Shown: positions 7,481-15,750, counted from the stretch's first letter. The stretch: DNA of 64,000 nt from Aquabacterium fontiphilum (GCF_009909205.1 NZ_JAAAPN010000015.1:1-64000); one strand, 5' to 3'. Notes: generated by a model from the letters alone, not told the origin. Program-made: numbers and translations.

Positions 7481-7663
7481 TCAGCCGCAAGGGGCCGACC
7501 ACTCGCGCAGCAGTTGGGCCACCAAAGGGTGGCCGCGCTGCTCGGCCAGATCGATCAAGGCTTTCACATTCCCGTCGTTGACGCGTTCACGGCCTCGGCC
7601 GGCGACCAGGTCACGCAGGATGTCGTCCAGTTCCGGATTGGTGGAAGGAGGGGAGGGCGGCAT
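7481..7663 (-). CDS. Small hypothetical protein
   Basis: A 60-residue soluble protein (MPPSPPSTNPELDDILRDLV...) with an acidic first half and a helical second half (NVKALIDLAEQRGHPLVAQLLREW). The C-terminal part resembles short helical repeats, but I do not recognise a family. The start at 7663 has a GGAGAGA ribosome binding site about 7 bases upstream; longer frames have none. It ends 6 bases after the rep stop codon, convergent with rep. A weak sigma-54-like site lies at 7701-7715. It could be a plasmid copy-number or maintenance accessory, but nothing in the sequence proves it. Confidence 0.6.
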   Translation of the reverse strand: MPPSPPSTNPELDDILRDLVAGRGRERVNDGNVKALIDLAEQRGHPLVAQLLREWSAPCG

Positions 7664-7700
7664 GGGAGATCTCTCCGTGAAGGGCGGTGCCGCTTTCGCG

Positions 7701-7715
7701 GCAAACAGCAGACCC
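7701..7715 (-). promoter_or_regulatory. Weak sigma-54-like promoter for the 7663 gene
   Basis: Minus strand GGGTCTGCTGTTTGC keeps GG-N10-GC and a perfect TTGC, but the -24 half matches poorly. Predicted transcript start near 7689, 26 bases before the start codon. Confidence 0.25.
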
Positions 7716-7728
7716 GCATCACTGGCCC

Positions 7729-7743
7729 TGGTACAGCGATTGC
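7729..7743 (+). promoter_or_regulatory. Candidate sigma-54 promoter for the GT9 gene at 7819
   Basis: TGGTACAGCGATTGC differs from TGGCACG-N4-TTGC at two fixed positions. It is one of only two sites in the window with T at the first position. Predicted transcript start near 7755; leader 64 bases. Confidence 0.5.
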
Positions 7744-7818
7744 CCTGCCGGGCCCATGACGCAACAGGCCATGTCAACGGGCGCACCACGTCAGACCCGC
7801 CTACAAGGATCCCGCCGC

Positions 7819-8919
7819 ATGGCCATCGACCGTCGCCTCGGCCCCGTGCGCCGATTGGCTGTGCTGCGCGCGCTCAGCCTCGGGGACCTGCTGTGCGCCA
7901 CGCCGGCGTTGCGCGCGTTGCGTGCCCGCTTTCCGCGGGCTCATCTGACGCTGGTGGGGCAGCCATGGATGTCAGAGTGGGCCAAGCGCATGCCTTTCGT
8001 GGACGACTGTGTGGCCATGCCAGCCCATCCACTCACAAGCGAGCAGATGAGTGTGGCCGATCCAGCATCGTGGGACAGCTTTGTGCATACCATGCAGCAG
8101 CGCCAGCTGGATCTTGCGGTTCAGTTGCATGGCAGTGGGCGCCTCAGCAATGGCGTGGTGGCCCAGTGGGGCGCGCGCCAAGTGCTGGCCTTTCATGAGC
8201 CGGGACAGCCTGTGCCACCCAATGTGATCGGGCAAACATGGCCCAAACGCGGCACGGAGGTCGGGCGCTTGCTGCAACTTGTGAGGGCTTTGGGGCTACC
8301 GGCTCACGCCGTGCCCCATGTACGCCTCTTTCACCCCGTAGAGGATGCGGACAGGCGCGCTGCGCTGGCGCTGTTGCAAGCGCATGGGCTGAGGCCGGGT
8401 CACACGACGGGCTGGATATGCGTGCATCCCGGCGCAAAATGGCCGTCACGGCGATGGCCTGTGCAGGCCTTTGCAGAAGTGGCTCGCGAACTGGCGCAGC
8501 GAGGCCACCAGATCGTGATCACGGGCACTGAGGGTGAGCATGATCTCGCCGCTGCTGTGCAAGCGCAGGTGCCGCAAGCCATCAACCTGGCAGGCTGCAC
8601 CAACCTCTGGACCTTGGGTGCACTCATCGATGGTGCGCGCCTGCTGGTGTGCAACGACACGGGGGTGTCCCATGTGGCGGCCGCCCGTCAGACGCCGAGT
8701 GTGGTCATCAGCAGCGGATCGGATGTGGCGCGCTGGGCGCCTGCCGATCCGGTTCGTCATCGTGTGCTGTGGTCGCACCGGCCTTGTCGCCCATGCGAAC
8801 ATCCCATCTGCCCTTACGAGCATGGCTGCGCCTACGACATCGCACCGGAGAAGGTCCTCCACGAGGCGTTGCAGCAGCTGGGCGACGCTCAGGCGTGCAG
8901 CAGATGGCGGCTCTCTTGA
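7819..8919 (+). CDS. GT9-family (ADP-heptose:LPS heptosyltransferase-like) glycosyltransferase
   Basis: A 366-residue GT-B enzyme of family GT9, cytoplasmic, expected to add a heptose from ADP-heptose to a lipid-linked acceptor. The N-terminal fold has LGDLLCATPALRALRARFP (21-39), typical of WaaC/WaaF relatives. The C-terminal donor domain has HPGAKWPSRRWP, in which HPGA followed by K-x(3)-RRW binds the donor, and CNDTGVSHVAAA. The start at 7819 has an AGGA motif 11 bases upstream; an in-frame ATG lies at 7756, right at the predicted transcript start. The 3' end overlaps the convergent egtD by 31 bases. It is the first cargo gene after the replicon core and a distant paralogue of the GT9 gene at 49667. 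Confidence 0.88.
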   Translation: MAIDRRLGPVRRLAVLRALSLGDLLCATPALRALRARFPRAHLTLVGQPWMSEWAKRMPFVDDCVAMPAHPLTSEQMSVADPASWDSFVHTMQQRQLDLAVQLHGSGRLSNGVVAQWGARQVLAFHEPGQPVPPNVIGQTWPKRGTEVGRLLQLVRALGLPAHAVPHVRLFHPVEDADRRAALALLQAHGLRPGHTTGWICVHPGAKWPSRRWPVQAFAEVARELAQRGHQIVITGTEGEHDLAAAVQAQVPQAINLAGCTNLWTLGALIDGARLLVCNDTGVSHVAAARQTPSVVISSGSDVARWAPADPVRHRVLWSHRPCRPCEHPICPYEHGCAYDIAPEKVLHEALQQLGDAQACSRWRLS

Positions 8920-9905
8920 GACTCCAGCCACTGCAGGGCAAACCAGCCCTGCACGTCCGTCCAGACCGGGCCTGGATGCCAGCCGCAACTGCTGGCCAGA
9001 TGCTGCAGTTCACTGATCGTGAACTTGCGCGAGGTTTCGGTGTGCAAGGTCTCGCCTTCATCGAACAGGAAGTCGTATCCGCACACCTGTACAACCTGTC
9101 GAGCCTGGCTGACAAGGTGCATCTCCACGCAGCGCTCATCCGGGCGGTAGCAGGCATGGTGGAAAAAACGCCCCACATCGAAGGTGGCGTTGAGTTCGCG
9201 ATTGGCCCGGGCCAGCAGGTTCAGATTGAAGGCGGCCGTGACCCCGGCCACGTCGTTGTAGGCCGCATGCAGCACGGAGGGATCCTTGACCAGATCGACA
9301 CCGATCAGCATGGCCCCACCCGGCATCATCTGGTGCACGTTGCACAAAAAGGCGCGGGCCTCATCCGGCTCGAAGTTGCCCAAGGATGAGCCGAGCAGCA
9401 TGCCCACGCGGCGGCCTCGAGGGCCGCTTCCCCGTCGCACTGCGGGCCACTTGAACGGGCGCATGAAATCGGCCTCGATGGGTTGTACCCGCAGCCAGGG
9501 ATGGTCCGTTTTCAGGCGACGCGCCTCGGACTTGAGGTGCTCACCCGAGATGTCGACCGGGCAGTAGCGCATGGGCGTCTGCAGGTGATCGAGCAAGACC
9601 CGCAGTTTGGTGCTGGGCCCCGCGCCGAACTCGATGAGCTCGGCATGCTGCCCGATGCAATGCGCAATCTCGCGGCCGAAGGCGCGCAGGATGCTGATCT
9701 CGGTTCGGGTGAGGTAATACTCTGGCAGTTCGCAGATGCGCGCAAACCACGCCGAGCCCTCCGCATCGTAGAGGTACTTGGGGGAGATGCGCCGAGGATG
9801 CCCGTCGAGTGCCATCGTGAAGGCATGAGCAAAGGCCGACAGCGACCCGGAGGACATCCCGCCTGCGCGAGGTGTGGAAGCGATGGATTGAGGAATTGCG
9901 CTCAT
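8889..9905 (-). CDS. egtD: L-histidine N-alpha-methyltransferase, ergothioneine synthesis
   Basis: A 338-residue SAM-dependent methyltransferase that trimethylates histidine to hercynine, the first step of ergothioneine synthesis. It shows the EgtD features: the ISPKYLYDAEGSAWFARICELPEYYLTRTE region (about 38-67) and the SAM-binding strand ELIEFGAGPSTKLRVLL. Its ATG overlaps the egtB stop as ATGA, so the pair is translationally coupled, egtB first. It ends inside the convergent GT9 gene. The product is a thiol antioxidant, in keeping with the manganese catalase on the other side of the shared promoter region. No egtC or egtE is seen nearby. Confidence 0.93.
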   Translation of the reverse strand: MSAIPQSIASTPRAGGMSSGSLSAFAHAFTMALDGHPRRISPKYLYDAEGSAWFARICELPEYYLTRTEISILRAFGREIAHCIGQHAELIEFGAGPSTKLRVLLDHLQTPMRYCPVDISGEHLKSEARRLKTDHPWLRVQPIEADFMRPFKWPAVRRGSGPRGRRVGMLLGSSLGNFEPDEARAFLCNVHQMMPGGAMLIGVDLVKDPSVLHAAYNDVAGVTAAFNLNLLARANRELNATFDVGRFFHHACYRPDERCVEMHLVSQARQVVQVCGYDFLFDEGETLHTETSRKFTISELQHLASSCGWHPGPVWTDVQGWFALQWLESQESRHLLHA

Positions 9906-11131
9906 CGGTCTTGTGCGAGTCGGATGCCTGAGAACTGCCAGCGGGCATCGGGTGGAAAGTAGTTGCGGTAAGTCGGGCGCCAAGTCCAGGAGGGCGTGGC
10001 GTGACTGGCGCCCCGCAGCACCATTTGTCCCACCATGAACTTGCCGTTGTATTCGCCCAGCGCACCTGCCCAGGGGCGGTAGCCGGGGTAGGGGCTGTAG
10101 GCCGATTGGGTCCATTCCCACGCCTGGCCCACGCCCTGATGGCCGTGGTGGATGTCGTGAACCTGCTGCCACGCTTCCCACTCGGCTTCAGTGGGTAATC
10201 GGGCACCAGCCCAGCGGGCATAGGCCTGGGCCTCATGCCAGCTCACGTGCTGCACCGGTGCCTGTGGGTCCAGCGGCTGCAGGCCCTGAAGCGTGAAAGC
10301 CCATCCAGAATCGCGCCAGTGGAGTGGGCCGGTCCAGTGCTGTTGCTCAATGGCGTCCCATCCATCGGATGACCACAGTTCGGGGCGGCAATAGGCGCCG
10401 TCGTCGATGAACTCCTGGAACGCTGCGTTGGTGACGGGGTATCGGGCGATGGCGCAGTTACCCAGGACGACGGCATGCCGAGGTCCTTCATGGTCAAACG
10501 CAAAGCCTGTTCCGTTGTGGCCGATGTGGTACGTCCCGCCCGGTACGTCGTCCCACCCTGGCTCGCAAGGCGGTGCCGGTGAGGTCGGCAGGGCAGGGTA
10601 GGCACATGGTGCAAGCGGGTTGTGCGACAAGGCAAACAACAGATCGGTCTGCAGCAGCTCCTGATGCTGTGCCTCGTGCTCCAGCCCCAGCGTCACCAGC
10701 CAGAGCAGTTGCTGCCAGTTTGCGGACGGGTGCGTGTCCATCAACGCGCCCATGGCTTGGTCCACGGCCTGTCGGTAGCGCAACACGGCGGGCAGGTCCG
10801 GGCGGGTCAGCAGACCACGCTGTGGACGCGGGTGACGTGGGCCCAGGCTGTGATAGTAGGAATTGAACAGGGTGCCGTAATGTGCGTCGACCACCACGTA
10901 ATCGGGGTCGAGGGCACGCAGCACCACCGTCTCAAAGAACCAGGTGGTGTGGGCCAGATGCCATTTGCCCGGACTGGTCTGGGGTGCAGCCTGGATGCAC
11001 AGATCTTCCGCGCTCAATGATGCGATGAGTGCCTCTGTGTGTGAACGCACCGCCTTGTAATGGGCGCGCAAGGCAGCGCGCGCCAGGGGCGCGTCTGTTG
11101 CGTTCACATCGTGGGCGAGGGGGCTGAGCAT
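9902..11131 (-). CDS. egtB: Ergothioneine biosynthesis sulfoxide synthase
   Basis: A 409-residue non-haem iron enzyme joining hercynine to a thiol donor (cysteine or gamma-glutamylcysteine) with O2. The N-terminal DinB-like domain carries the three-histidine iron site: His61 in WHLAHTTWFFE, and His152 and His156 in EHEAQHQELL. The C-terminal formylglycine-generating-enzyme-like domain (about 200-409) includes EWEAWQQVHD and GASHATPSWTWRPTYRNYF. Start at 11131 is a choice by homology; no strong ribosome binding site precedes it, but the predicted sigma-54 transcript begins at 11154, which rules out the longer frame starting at 11203. First gene of egtB-egtD, divergent from the manganese catalase. 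Confidence 0.92.
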   Translation of the reverse strand: MLSPLAHDVNATDAPLARAALRAHYKAVRSHTEALIASLSAEDLCIQAAPQTSPGKWHLAHTTWFFETVVLRALDPDYVVVDAHYGTLFNSYYHSLGPRHPRPQRGLLTRPDLPAVLRYRQAVDQAMGALMDTHPSANWQQLLWLVTLGLEHEAQHQELLQTDLLFALSHNPLAPCAYPALPTSPAPPCEPGWDDVPGGTYHIGHNGTGFAFDHEGPRHAVVLGNCAIARYPVTNAAFQEFIDDGAYCRPELWSSDGWDAIEQQHWTGPLHWRDSGWAFTLQGLQPLDPQAPVQHVSWHEAQAYARWAGARLPTEAEWEAWQQVHDIHHGHQGVGQAWEWTQSAYSPYPGYRPWAGALGEYNGKFMVGQMVLRGASHATPSWTWRPTYRNYFPPDARWQFSGIRLAQDR

Positions 11132-11165
11132 GAACCGGAGGGGAGTGCGACGTGCCGCCGAGGCG

Positions 11166-11180
11166 GCAATTGACGTGCCT
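11166..11180 (-). promoter_or_regulatory. Sigma-54 promoter for egtB-egtD
   Basis: Minus strand AGGCACGTCAATTGC matches TGGCACG-N4-TTGC everywhere except the first base. Predicted transcript start at 11154, 23 bases before the egtB start. Confidence 0.75.
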
Positions 11181-11214
11181 GCCTGCGGCGATGCGCCGGG
11201 CATCGCCTTTCAAC

Positions 11215-11229
11215 AGGTGCCCGGTTTGC
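11215..11229 (+). promoter_or_regulatory. Candidate sigma-54 promoter for the manganese catalase operon
   Basis: AGGTGCCCGGTTTGC keeps GG-N10-GC and TTGCT, but the -24 half is degenerate. Predicted transcript start near 11241, 55 bases before the catalase start. It lies back to back with the egtB promoter. Confidence 0.5.
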
Positions 11230-11295
11230 TCTGAGCAGACCATCCTGTTCTCCACCCCAGGCCGCTGAGCGGCCGTCAGCCCTTGAGGAGCCCCC

Positions 11296-12231
11296 ATGTT
11301 TGCCCACAACAAGCGTCTGCAGTACACCGTGCGTGTCAGTGAAACCAACCCGGGTCTGGCCAACCTGCTGCTGGAGCAGTTCGGGGGGCCCCAAGGCGAA
11401 CTGGCCGCAGCTTGTCGTTACTTCACCCAGGCGCTGTCCGAGGACGATGCAGGTCGCAAGGACATGCTGATGGACATCGCCACGGAAGAACTCAGCCATC
11501 TCGAGGTCATCGGCACCATGGTGGCGATGCTCAACAAGGGAGCCAAGGGACGTTTGGCCGAGTCGGTCAACGAGGAAGCCGAGGTCTATCGGGGCATTGC
11601 TGGCGCGGGCAATGACTCGCACGTCACCCAGCTGCTGTACGGCGCGGGGACGCCACTGGTCAACTCGGCGGGCGTGCCCTGGACGGCCGCCTACGTCGAC
11701 ACCATCGGCGACCCCACCGCGGATCTGCGCTCCAACATTGCTGCCGAGGCACGGGCCAAGATCATCTATGAGCGCTTGATCAATGCCACCAGCGATCCTG
11801 GTGTCAAGGACGCGCTGCGTTTTCTGATGACCCGCGAGATCGCGCACCAGATGTCATTCGAGAAGGCGCTCTACGCCATTCAGCCCAACTTCCCCCCTGG
11901 CAAGCTGCAGGGTGATGAGCGCTTCACCAAGGTCTATTTCAGCACCTCTCACGGTGATGCCGATGTGCGGGGGCCCTGGAACAGCGACGAGAACTTCCAG
12001 TACGTCGAGCGGCCCGAAGACCTGGCCCCGGTGGACGGCGGCAGCGGCATGGCAGAGGTAAGCCTGGCACAGGACGAGATGCGCCTGCTGGAGCAGCTCA
12101 GCGAACGCACCGCATCTGACACCACCATCAATCCGACCACTGGTGCGGAACTGGGCGCACAGGAAGGCGTGTTGCTCGGGCGCACGAACGGGCATGGCAA
12201 CGGCATGAGCGGCTCTCCGTCGTCGCTGTGA
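11296..12231 (+). CDS. Manganese-containing (non-haem) catalase
   Basis: A 311-residue dimanganese catalase degrading H2O2 in the cytoplasm. The four-helix bundle carries the expected ligands: Glu35 in GPQGELAAACRYF, Glu65 and His68 in ATEELSHLEVIG, a Glu in IAAEARAKIIYE, and a Glu/His pair in TREIAHQMSFEKAL. The C-terminal 80 residues are the usual extended arm with a Gly/Ser-rich end. A GAGGAG ribosome binding site precedes the ATG. The stop codon overlaps the GTG start of a ZIP metal transporter, so enzyme and likely metal supplier are co-translated. Divergent from the ergothioneine genes, it forms a peroxide-defence cluster. Confidence 0.95.
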   Translation: MFAHNKRLQYTVRVSETNPGLANLLLEQFGGPQGELAAACRYFTQALSEDDAGRKDMLMDIATEELSHLEVIGTMVAMLNKGAKGRLAESVNEEAEVYRGIAGAGNDSHVTQLLYGAGTPLVNSAGVPWTAAYVDTIGDPTADLRSNIAAEARAKIIYERLINATSDPGVKDALRFLMTREIAHQMSFEKALYAIQPNFPPGKLQGDERFTKVYFSTSHGDADVRGPWNSDENFQYVERPEDLAPVDGGSGMAEVSLAQDEMRLLEQLSERTASDTTINPTTGAELGAQEGVLLGRTNGHGNGMSGSPSSL

Positions 12232-13154
12232 GCGCGCCCGCGCCTTCCTCCTCCCCCGCGGCGGCCTTGCGCTATACGCTGCGGCGCACGGTGGGCCTGC
12301 TCATCGTGATGGGGGGCGTGGCAGCCATGGCGCACGCGATCTGGCACGACCTGATGGGACGAGAGCCCGCTGTGGCACAGGCTTGGGCTGCGGGCTGGAT
12401 GGCGGCTGCCGCCACCGCGCTGGGCACCTTGCCGGTCTGGTTCTCGTCTCCACCATCTGATCGCACCCGGGATGTGCTGATGGGCTTCGGGGCGGGTGTG
12501 ATGCTCGCCGCCAGCGTGTTCTCGCTGATTGTTCCTGCCCTGGATGCTGCGGCCGACCTGGGTCACCAAGGCTGGATGCGTGCCGGTCTGGTCGGGGCAG
12601 GGTTGCTGCTCGGTGCGGGGTTGTTGATGCTGATGGAGCGACTCATGCCCCATCAGCACTTCATCAAAGACGAGCCTGCGCGTGGCCGGGGGGGCAATGG
12701 AGCGCGGCCGCGCCAGCAGCGTCTATGGCTGTTCGTGATGGCCATCACTTTGCACAATCTTCCCGAAGGCGTGGCCATCGGGGTGGCTTATGGCGGCACC
12801 GATGCGGCACAGGCCTCGGCGTTGGCAACTGGGATTGCCATTCAGGACGTCCCGGAAGGGCTGGTAATTGCCACGGCGCTGGTGGCTGCGGGCATCCATC
12901 GGCTGCCGGCAGTGCTGCTGGGTGCGGCCTCTGGTGTGGTTGAACCCATTGGCGCCCTCGGCGCGGCCTGGATGATGGAGTGGTCGACGATGCTGCTGCC
13001 CTGGGGTCTGGCGGTGGCGGCGGGCGCCATGCTCTTCGTCATCAGTCACGAAATCATTCCCGAGACCCACCGCCAGGGGCATGAAGTCCAGGCCACCACC
13101 GGTCTGATGGTGGGCTTCGTCTTGATGATGATGCTCGATACCGCGTTGGTCTGA
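12228..13154 (+). CDS. ZIP-family divalent metal transporter
   Basis: A 308-residue inner-membrane protein with about eight hydrophobic segments. Metal-binding motifs sit in two adjacent helices, HNLPEGVAIGVAYG and QDVPEGLVIATAL, followed by SHEIIPETH, as in ZupT/GufA-type ZIP proteins that import Zn, Fe or Mn. The cytoplasmic loop before the fourth helix contains His and Arg residues (MPHQHFIKDEPARGRGG). The GTG start overlaps the catalase stop (GTGA), so translation is coupled. Supplying Mn(II) to the catalase is the natural hypothesis; the substrate cannot be read from sequence. Confidence 0.88.
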   Translation: MSAPAPSSSPAAALRYTLRRTVGLLIVMGGVAAMAHAIWHDLMGREPAVAQAWAAGWMAAAATALGTLPVWFSSPPSDRTRDVLMGFGAGVMLAASVFSLIVPALDAAADLGHQGWMRAGLVGAGLLLGAGLLMLMERLMPHQHFIKDEPARGRGGNGARPRQQRLWLFVMAITLHNLPEGVAIGVAYGGTDAAQASALATGIAIQDVPEGLVIATALVAAGIHRLPAVLLGAASGVVEPIGALGAAWMMEWSTMLLPWGLAVAAGAMLFVISHEIIPETHRQGHEVQATTGLMVGFVLMMMLDTALV

Positions 13155-13178
13155 GCCCGCGAAAGCGGGCCTGGGCCG

Positions 13179-13472
13179 TCAACGGCTGGGCTGAGTGAGC
13201 CGCGACACCACCACCCCGACGGCCACGGCAGTCAGCACGGATGCCAGCGGGTGGTCGCGCACGCAGTCTCGCAGCGCCTCCAGCCACTGATACTCCAGAT
13301 CGCCCAGTTCACGGGCCTTGTCTTCCAGGGTCTGAGCGGCTTGAGAAGCGGAGGTGTTGAGTTGATCCAGAGCGCCTTCTGCGGAGGAGGCAACCTGGTC
13401 GATGGCTTCATGGGCGGCCTGAGCTGTGCGTTGCACGAAGTCGCCGCCGGCGGTGTTCGGGTTGGTGGACAT
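13179..13472 (-). CDS. DUF883/ElaB-type membrane-anchored stress protein
   Basis: A 97-residue protein with a long Ala/Gln-rich amphipathic helix (TAQAAHEAIDQVASSAEGALDQ), then a charged stretch and a C-terminal membrane anchor DHPLASVLTAVAVGVVVSRL. This is the arrangement of the ElaB/YqjD/DUF883 family, inner-membrane proteins linked to ribosome association in stationary phase in E. coli. The start MSTNPN at 13472 fits the sigma-54 promoter 36 bases upstream. A related paralogue is at 58081. It is convergent with the ZIP gene. Confidence 0.82.
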   Translation of the reverse strand: MSTNPNTAGGDFVQRTAQAAHEAIDQVASSAEGALDQLNTSASQAAQTLEDKARELGDLEYQWLEALRDCVRDHPLASVLTAVAVGVVVSRLTQPSR

Positions 13473-13507
13473 GCCATGTTCCTCATGTGGTCTGATGGCT
13501 GCGCAGG

Positions 13508-13522
13508 GCAAACTGCATGCCG
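13508..13522 (-). promoter_or_regulatory. Sigma-54 promoter for the DUF883-type gene at 13472
   Basis: Minus strand CGGCATGCAGTTTGC matches the consensus except at the first base. Predicted transcript start 13496, 24 bases before the start codon. Confidence 0.72.
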
Positions 13523-13595
13523 ACCCGCCCAGAACGCCTCAGTCTCGGGGGGACAGGGCACGCGTGCCAGGGGTGCCGGCGGGGTCGGCCCACCT

Positions 13596-13610
13596 GGGCG
13601 CGTGGCTTGC
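13596..13610 (+). promoter_or_regulatory. Candidate sigma-54 promoter for the 13649 operon
   Basis: GGGCGCGTGGCTTGC has a perfect TTGC and a single internal change (G for A) in the -24 half. Predicted transcript start 13622, 27 bases before the start codon. Confidence 0.6.
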
Positions 13611-13648
13611 CTCGTGAGGGGCATGTCAACCAACCCTCGGAGATCGAC

Positions 13649-14080
13649 ATGCCTTCTTCGCCTTATCTTGCGGCCCCGCGGCATGACGCCGGATCGGTCG
13701 TGACGCTGTGGTGGGATCTGGCCTACAAGGCCGGCCAGATCATGTTCTCAAGTTTCCAAATCGGTGTGACCTGCATGGATCGGATGACCCGCCTGGCCAT
13801 CAGCTCAGCCGCACCTTGGACAGCGCCCATGCGCCTGGTAGCCAACGATCCGATGGCTGAGGAGCAGGTGGTGCCGCCTACTCCGCCCATGCCGGAGCCT
13901 GCCTCGCCGCCCATGCCATCGCCTACACCCGATCCCCTGCCGCCCGAGATCGATGACCCGCCGCCTGTGGAGGTGCCCAGCCCTGTTCATGAGCCGCCCG
14001 TGATGCCGACGCCGGTCGCTGCGGCGGCCCAGGCCGTGGCCAGCCAGCAGGACAGCCCTTATCTGACCCCACTTCCCTGA
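13649..14080 (+). CDS. Hypothetical protein with a proline-rich tail
   Basis: A 143-residue protein. Residues 1-70 (MPSSPYLAAPRHDAG...) include an amphipathic stretch VVTLWWDLAYKAGQIMFSSFQIGVTCMDRM that resembles the start of phasin-like or polyhydroxyalkanoate-associated small proteins, but the match is loose. Residues 75-125 are almost only Pro, Met, Glu and Val, with a repeated PPMPEPASPPMPSPTPDPLPPE pattern that would be extended. The start follows a GGAG site at 7 bases. It is followed 29 bases later by a PRC-barrel gene under the same promoter. No function can be assigned. Confidence 0.7.
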   Translation: MPSSPYLAAPRHDAGSVVTLWWDLAYKAGQIMFSSFQIGVTCMDRMTRLAISSAAPWTAPMRLVANDPMAEEQVVPPTPPMPEPASPPMPSPTPDPLPPEIDDPPPVEVPSPVHEPPVMPTPVAAAAQAVASQQDSPYLTPLP

Positions 14081-14109
14081 CCGACCTCATCCTATTTGCG
14101 GAGCACACC

Positions 14110-14520
14110 ATGAGCATCACTCAAACCCTGACAGGCTCTTCCCTGCTGGGCCCCGTGGAGGGCGGGCCCGGGCCGCGTCTGATGACCGCGGCCACGCTGA
14201 CGGGGGATCCCGTGGTCAACCTGGCGGGCGATACGCTGGGCAAGATCAGTGAGATCATGCTGGACGTACCGACGGGGCGGATTGCCTATGCCGTGATGTC
14301 CAGCGGCGGCTTCCTTGGCCTTGGCGACAGGCTGTTTGCACTGCCCTGGTCAGCGATGACGCTGGACACTGACCGCAAGTGTTTTGTCATCGACGCAGAC
14401 AAGGCGCGCTTCGACGATGCGCCAGGATTTGACAAAGATCAGTGGCCATCGGAGGCCGACTTTGAAGTCCTCAGACCTCGGGTGCACGCCTACTGGGGCG
14501 CCCGAGGTTACTGGGAGTGA
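14110..14520 (+). CDS. PRC-barrel domain protein
   Basis: A 136-residue soluble protein. A PRC-barrel spans about residues 26-110, with VVNLAGDTLGKISEIMLDVPTGRIAYAVMSSGGFLGLGDRLFALPW, the typical run of strands. PRC-barrels occur in RimM, the photosynthetic reaction centre and many stress proteins, where they act as binding modules. The tail is aromatic (VHAYWGARGYWE). It is second in a two-gene operon behind a sigma-54 promoter. A secreted relative with nearly the same GGFLG(L/I)GDRL core is at 53399. Confidence 0.88.
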   Translation: MSITQTLTGSSLLGPVEGGPGPRLMTAATLTGDPVVNLAGDTLGKISEIMLDVPTGRIAYAVMSSGGFLGLGDRLFALPWSAMTLDTDRKCFVIDADKARFDDAPGFDKDQWPSEADFEVLRPRVHAYWGARGYWE

Positions 14521-14523
14521 CGC

Positions 14524-15696
14524 TTATCGCGCACCAGGCCGCAGGATGACTTTGCGGCAATCGTCCTGCTTGCGGTCGAAGAGGCGATAGCCCTCCTCGG
14601 CCGCCTCCAAGTCCATGCGGTGCGAGACGATGATCTCTGGATGCAGGCGACCCGCCTCGATGTGACGCAGCAACTCCGGCATGAAATGCTGGACATGGGT
14701 TTGCCCCATGCGCATCGTCAGGCCTTTCTCGAAGGCATCGCCGAACAGAAAGCCGTGGATGAAGCCGGCATATACCCCAGGCACCGACAGGCAGCCGCCC
14801 CGGCGTGTCGCGGCGATGGCCTGACGCAGCGCATGCCCGCTGGATCCCTCGAGCTTCAGATTGGTCAGCACGGTTTCGACCGTGCTGCCCTTGGCTTCGA
14901 AGCCGACGGCATCGATGCTGGCGTCCACCCCACGGTAATCGGTCGATTCGATGATGAACTGTGCCGGATCGTCAATCAGGTCGAAGTTGACGGGGATGAC
15001 GTCCCATGTGTCCTGTGCAAACGCCAGCCGGTAGGCATGATGATCGACCATGAAAATGCGCTCCGCGCCCAACAACCGGGCACATGCGGCGGCCATGTAG
15101 CCAACAGGACCGGCACCGAAGATGGCCACACTGCTGCCGGGGCCCACTTCTGCCTGCCATACCGCCTGGTAGCCTGTGGGCAAGATGTCCGACAGGAAAA
15201 GCACGCGCTCGTCATCGAGTACATCGGGCACCTTGATCGGCCCGACATTGGCCTTGGGCACCCGGACATACTCTGCTTGCCCACCGGCATAGCCGCCGTA
15301 GAAGTGGGTGTAGCCAAACATGCCCGCCCCGGAACGCAGCCCCTTGGCGTTGAGCAGGGTACCGCGATCCGGATTCGTGTTCTCGCAGGATGCGAACAAG
15401 GTGCGTCGACAGAAGAAACAGTCGCCGCAAGAGATGGTGAAGGGCACGACAACCCGGTCACCCCGCTTGAGCGCGGTGACGGCGGGCCCGACATCCTCCA
15501 CCACCCCCATGAACTCATGACCCAGGATGTCGCCAGTCTTCATGCCCGGCACCTTGCCGCGGTAAAGGTGCAGATCCGACCCGCAGATGGCGGTGGCCGT
15601 GACGCGCAGGATGATGTCGTCTGCGGCCTGGATGACCGGGTCGGACACTGTCTCGACGCGGACATCGTGGGCTCCGTGGTACACAAGCGCTTTCAT
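14524..15696 (-). CDS. Zinc-dependent alcohol/formaldehyde dehydrogenase-like enzyme
   Basis: A 390-residue medium-chain dehydrogenase. The catalytic zinc site has Cys in [13 protein letters not shown] and the [12 protein letters not shown] motif. The structural zinc site has the cysteines of [15 protein letters not shown]. The Rossmann motif is [22 protein letters not shown]. The insert [16 protein letters not shown] and overall length match the glutathione-independent formaldehyde dehydrogenase branch, which oxidises aldehydes or alcohols with NAD. It may detoxify aldehydes formed under oxidative stress. It is convergent with the PRC-barrel gene (3-base gap) and divergent from asmA. A good sigma-54 promoter lies 40 bases upstream. 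Confidence 0.85.
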   Translation of the reverse strand: MKALVYHGAHDVRVETVSDPVIQAADDIILRVTATAICGSDLHLYRGKVPGMKTGDILGHEFMGVVEDVGPAVTALKRGDRVVVPFTISCGDCFFCRRTLFASCENTNPDRGTLLNAKGLRSGAGMFGYTHFYGGYAGGQAEYVRVPKANVGPIKVPDVLDDERVLFLSDILPTGYQAVWQAEVGPGSSVAIFGAGPVGYMAAACARLLGAERIFMVDHHAYRLAFAQDTWDVIPVNFDLIDDPAQFIIESTDYRGVDASIDAVGFEAKGSTVETVLTNLKLEGSSGHALRQAIAATRRGGCLSVPGVYAGFIHGFLFGDAFEKGLTMRMGQTHVQHFMPELLRHIEAGRLHPEIIVSHRMDLEAAEEGYRLFDRKQDDCRKVILRPGAR

Positions 15697-15735
15697 GCTG
15701 GTCTCCGGTAGGAAATGGATGGCGCGCTGTACGGG

Positions 15736-15750
15736 GCAGGCGGCATGCCA
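15736..15750 (-). promoter_or_regulatory. Sigma-54 promoter for the dehydrogenase gene
   Basis: Minus strand TGGCATGCCGCCTGC has a perfect -24 half including T at the first position; the -12 half reads CTGC. Predicted transcript start 15724, 28 bases before the start codon. Confidence 0.62.
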
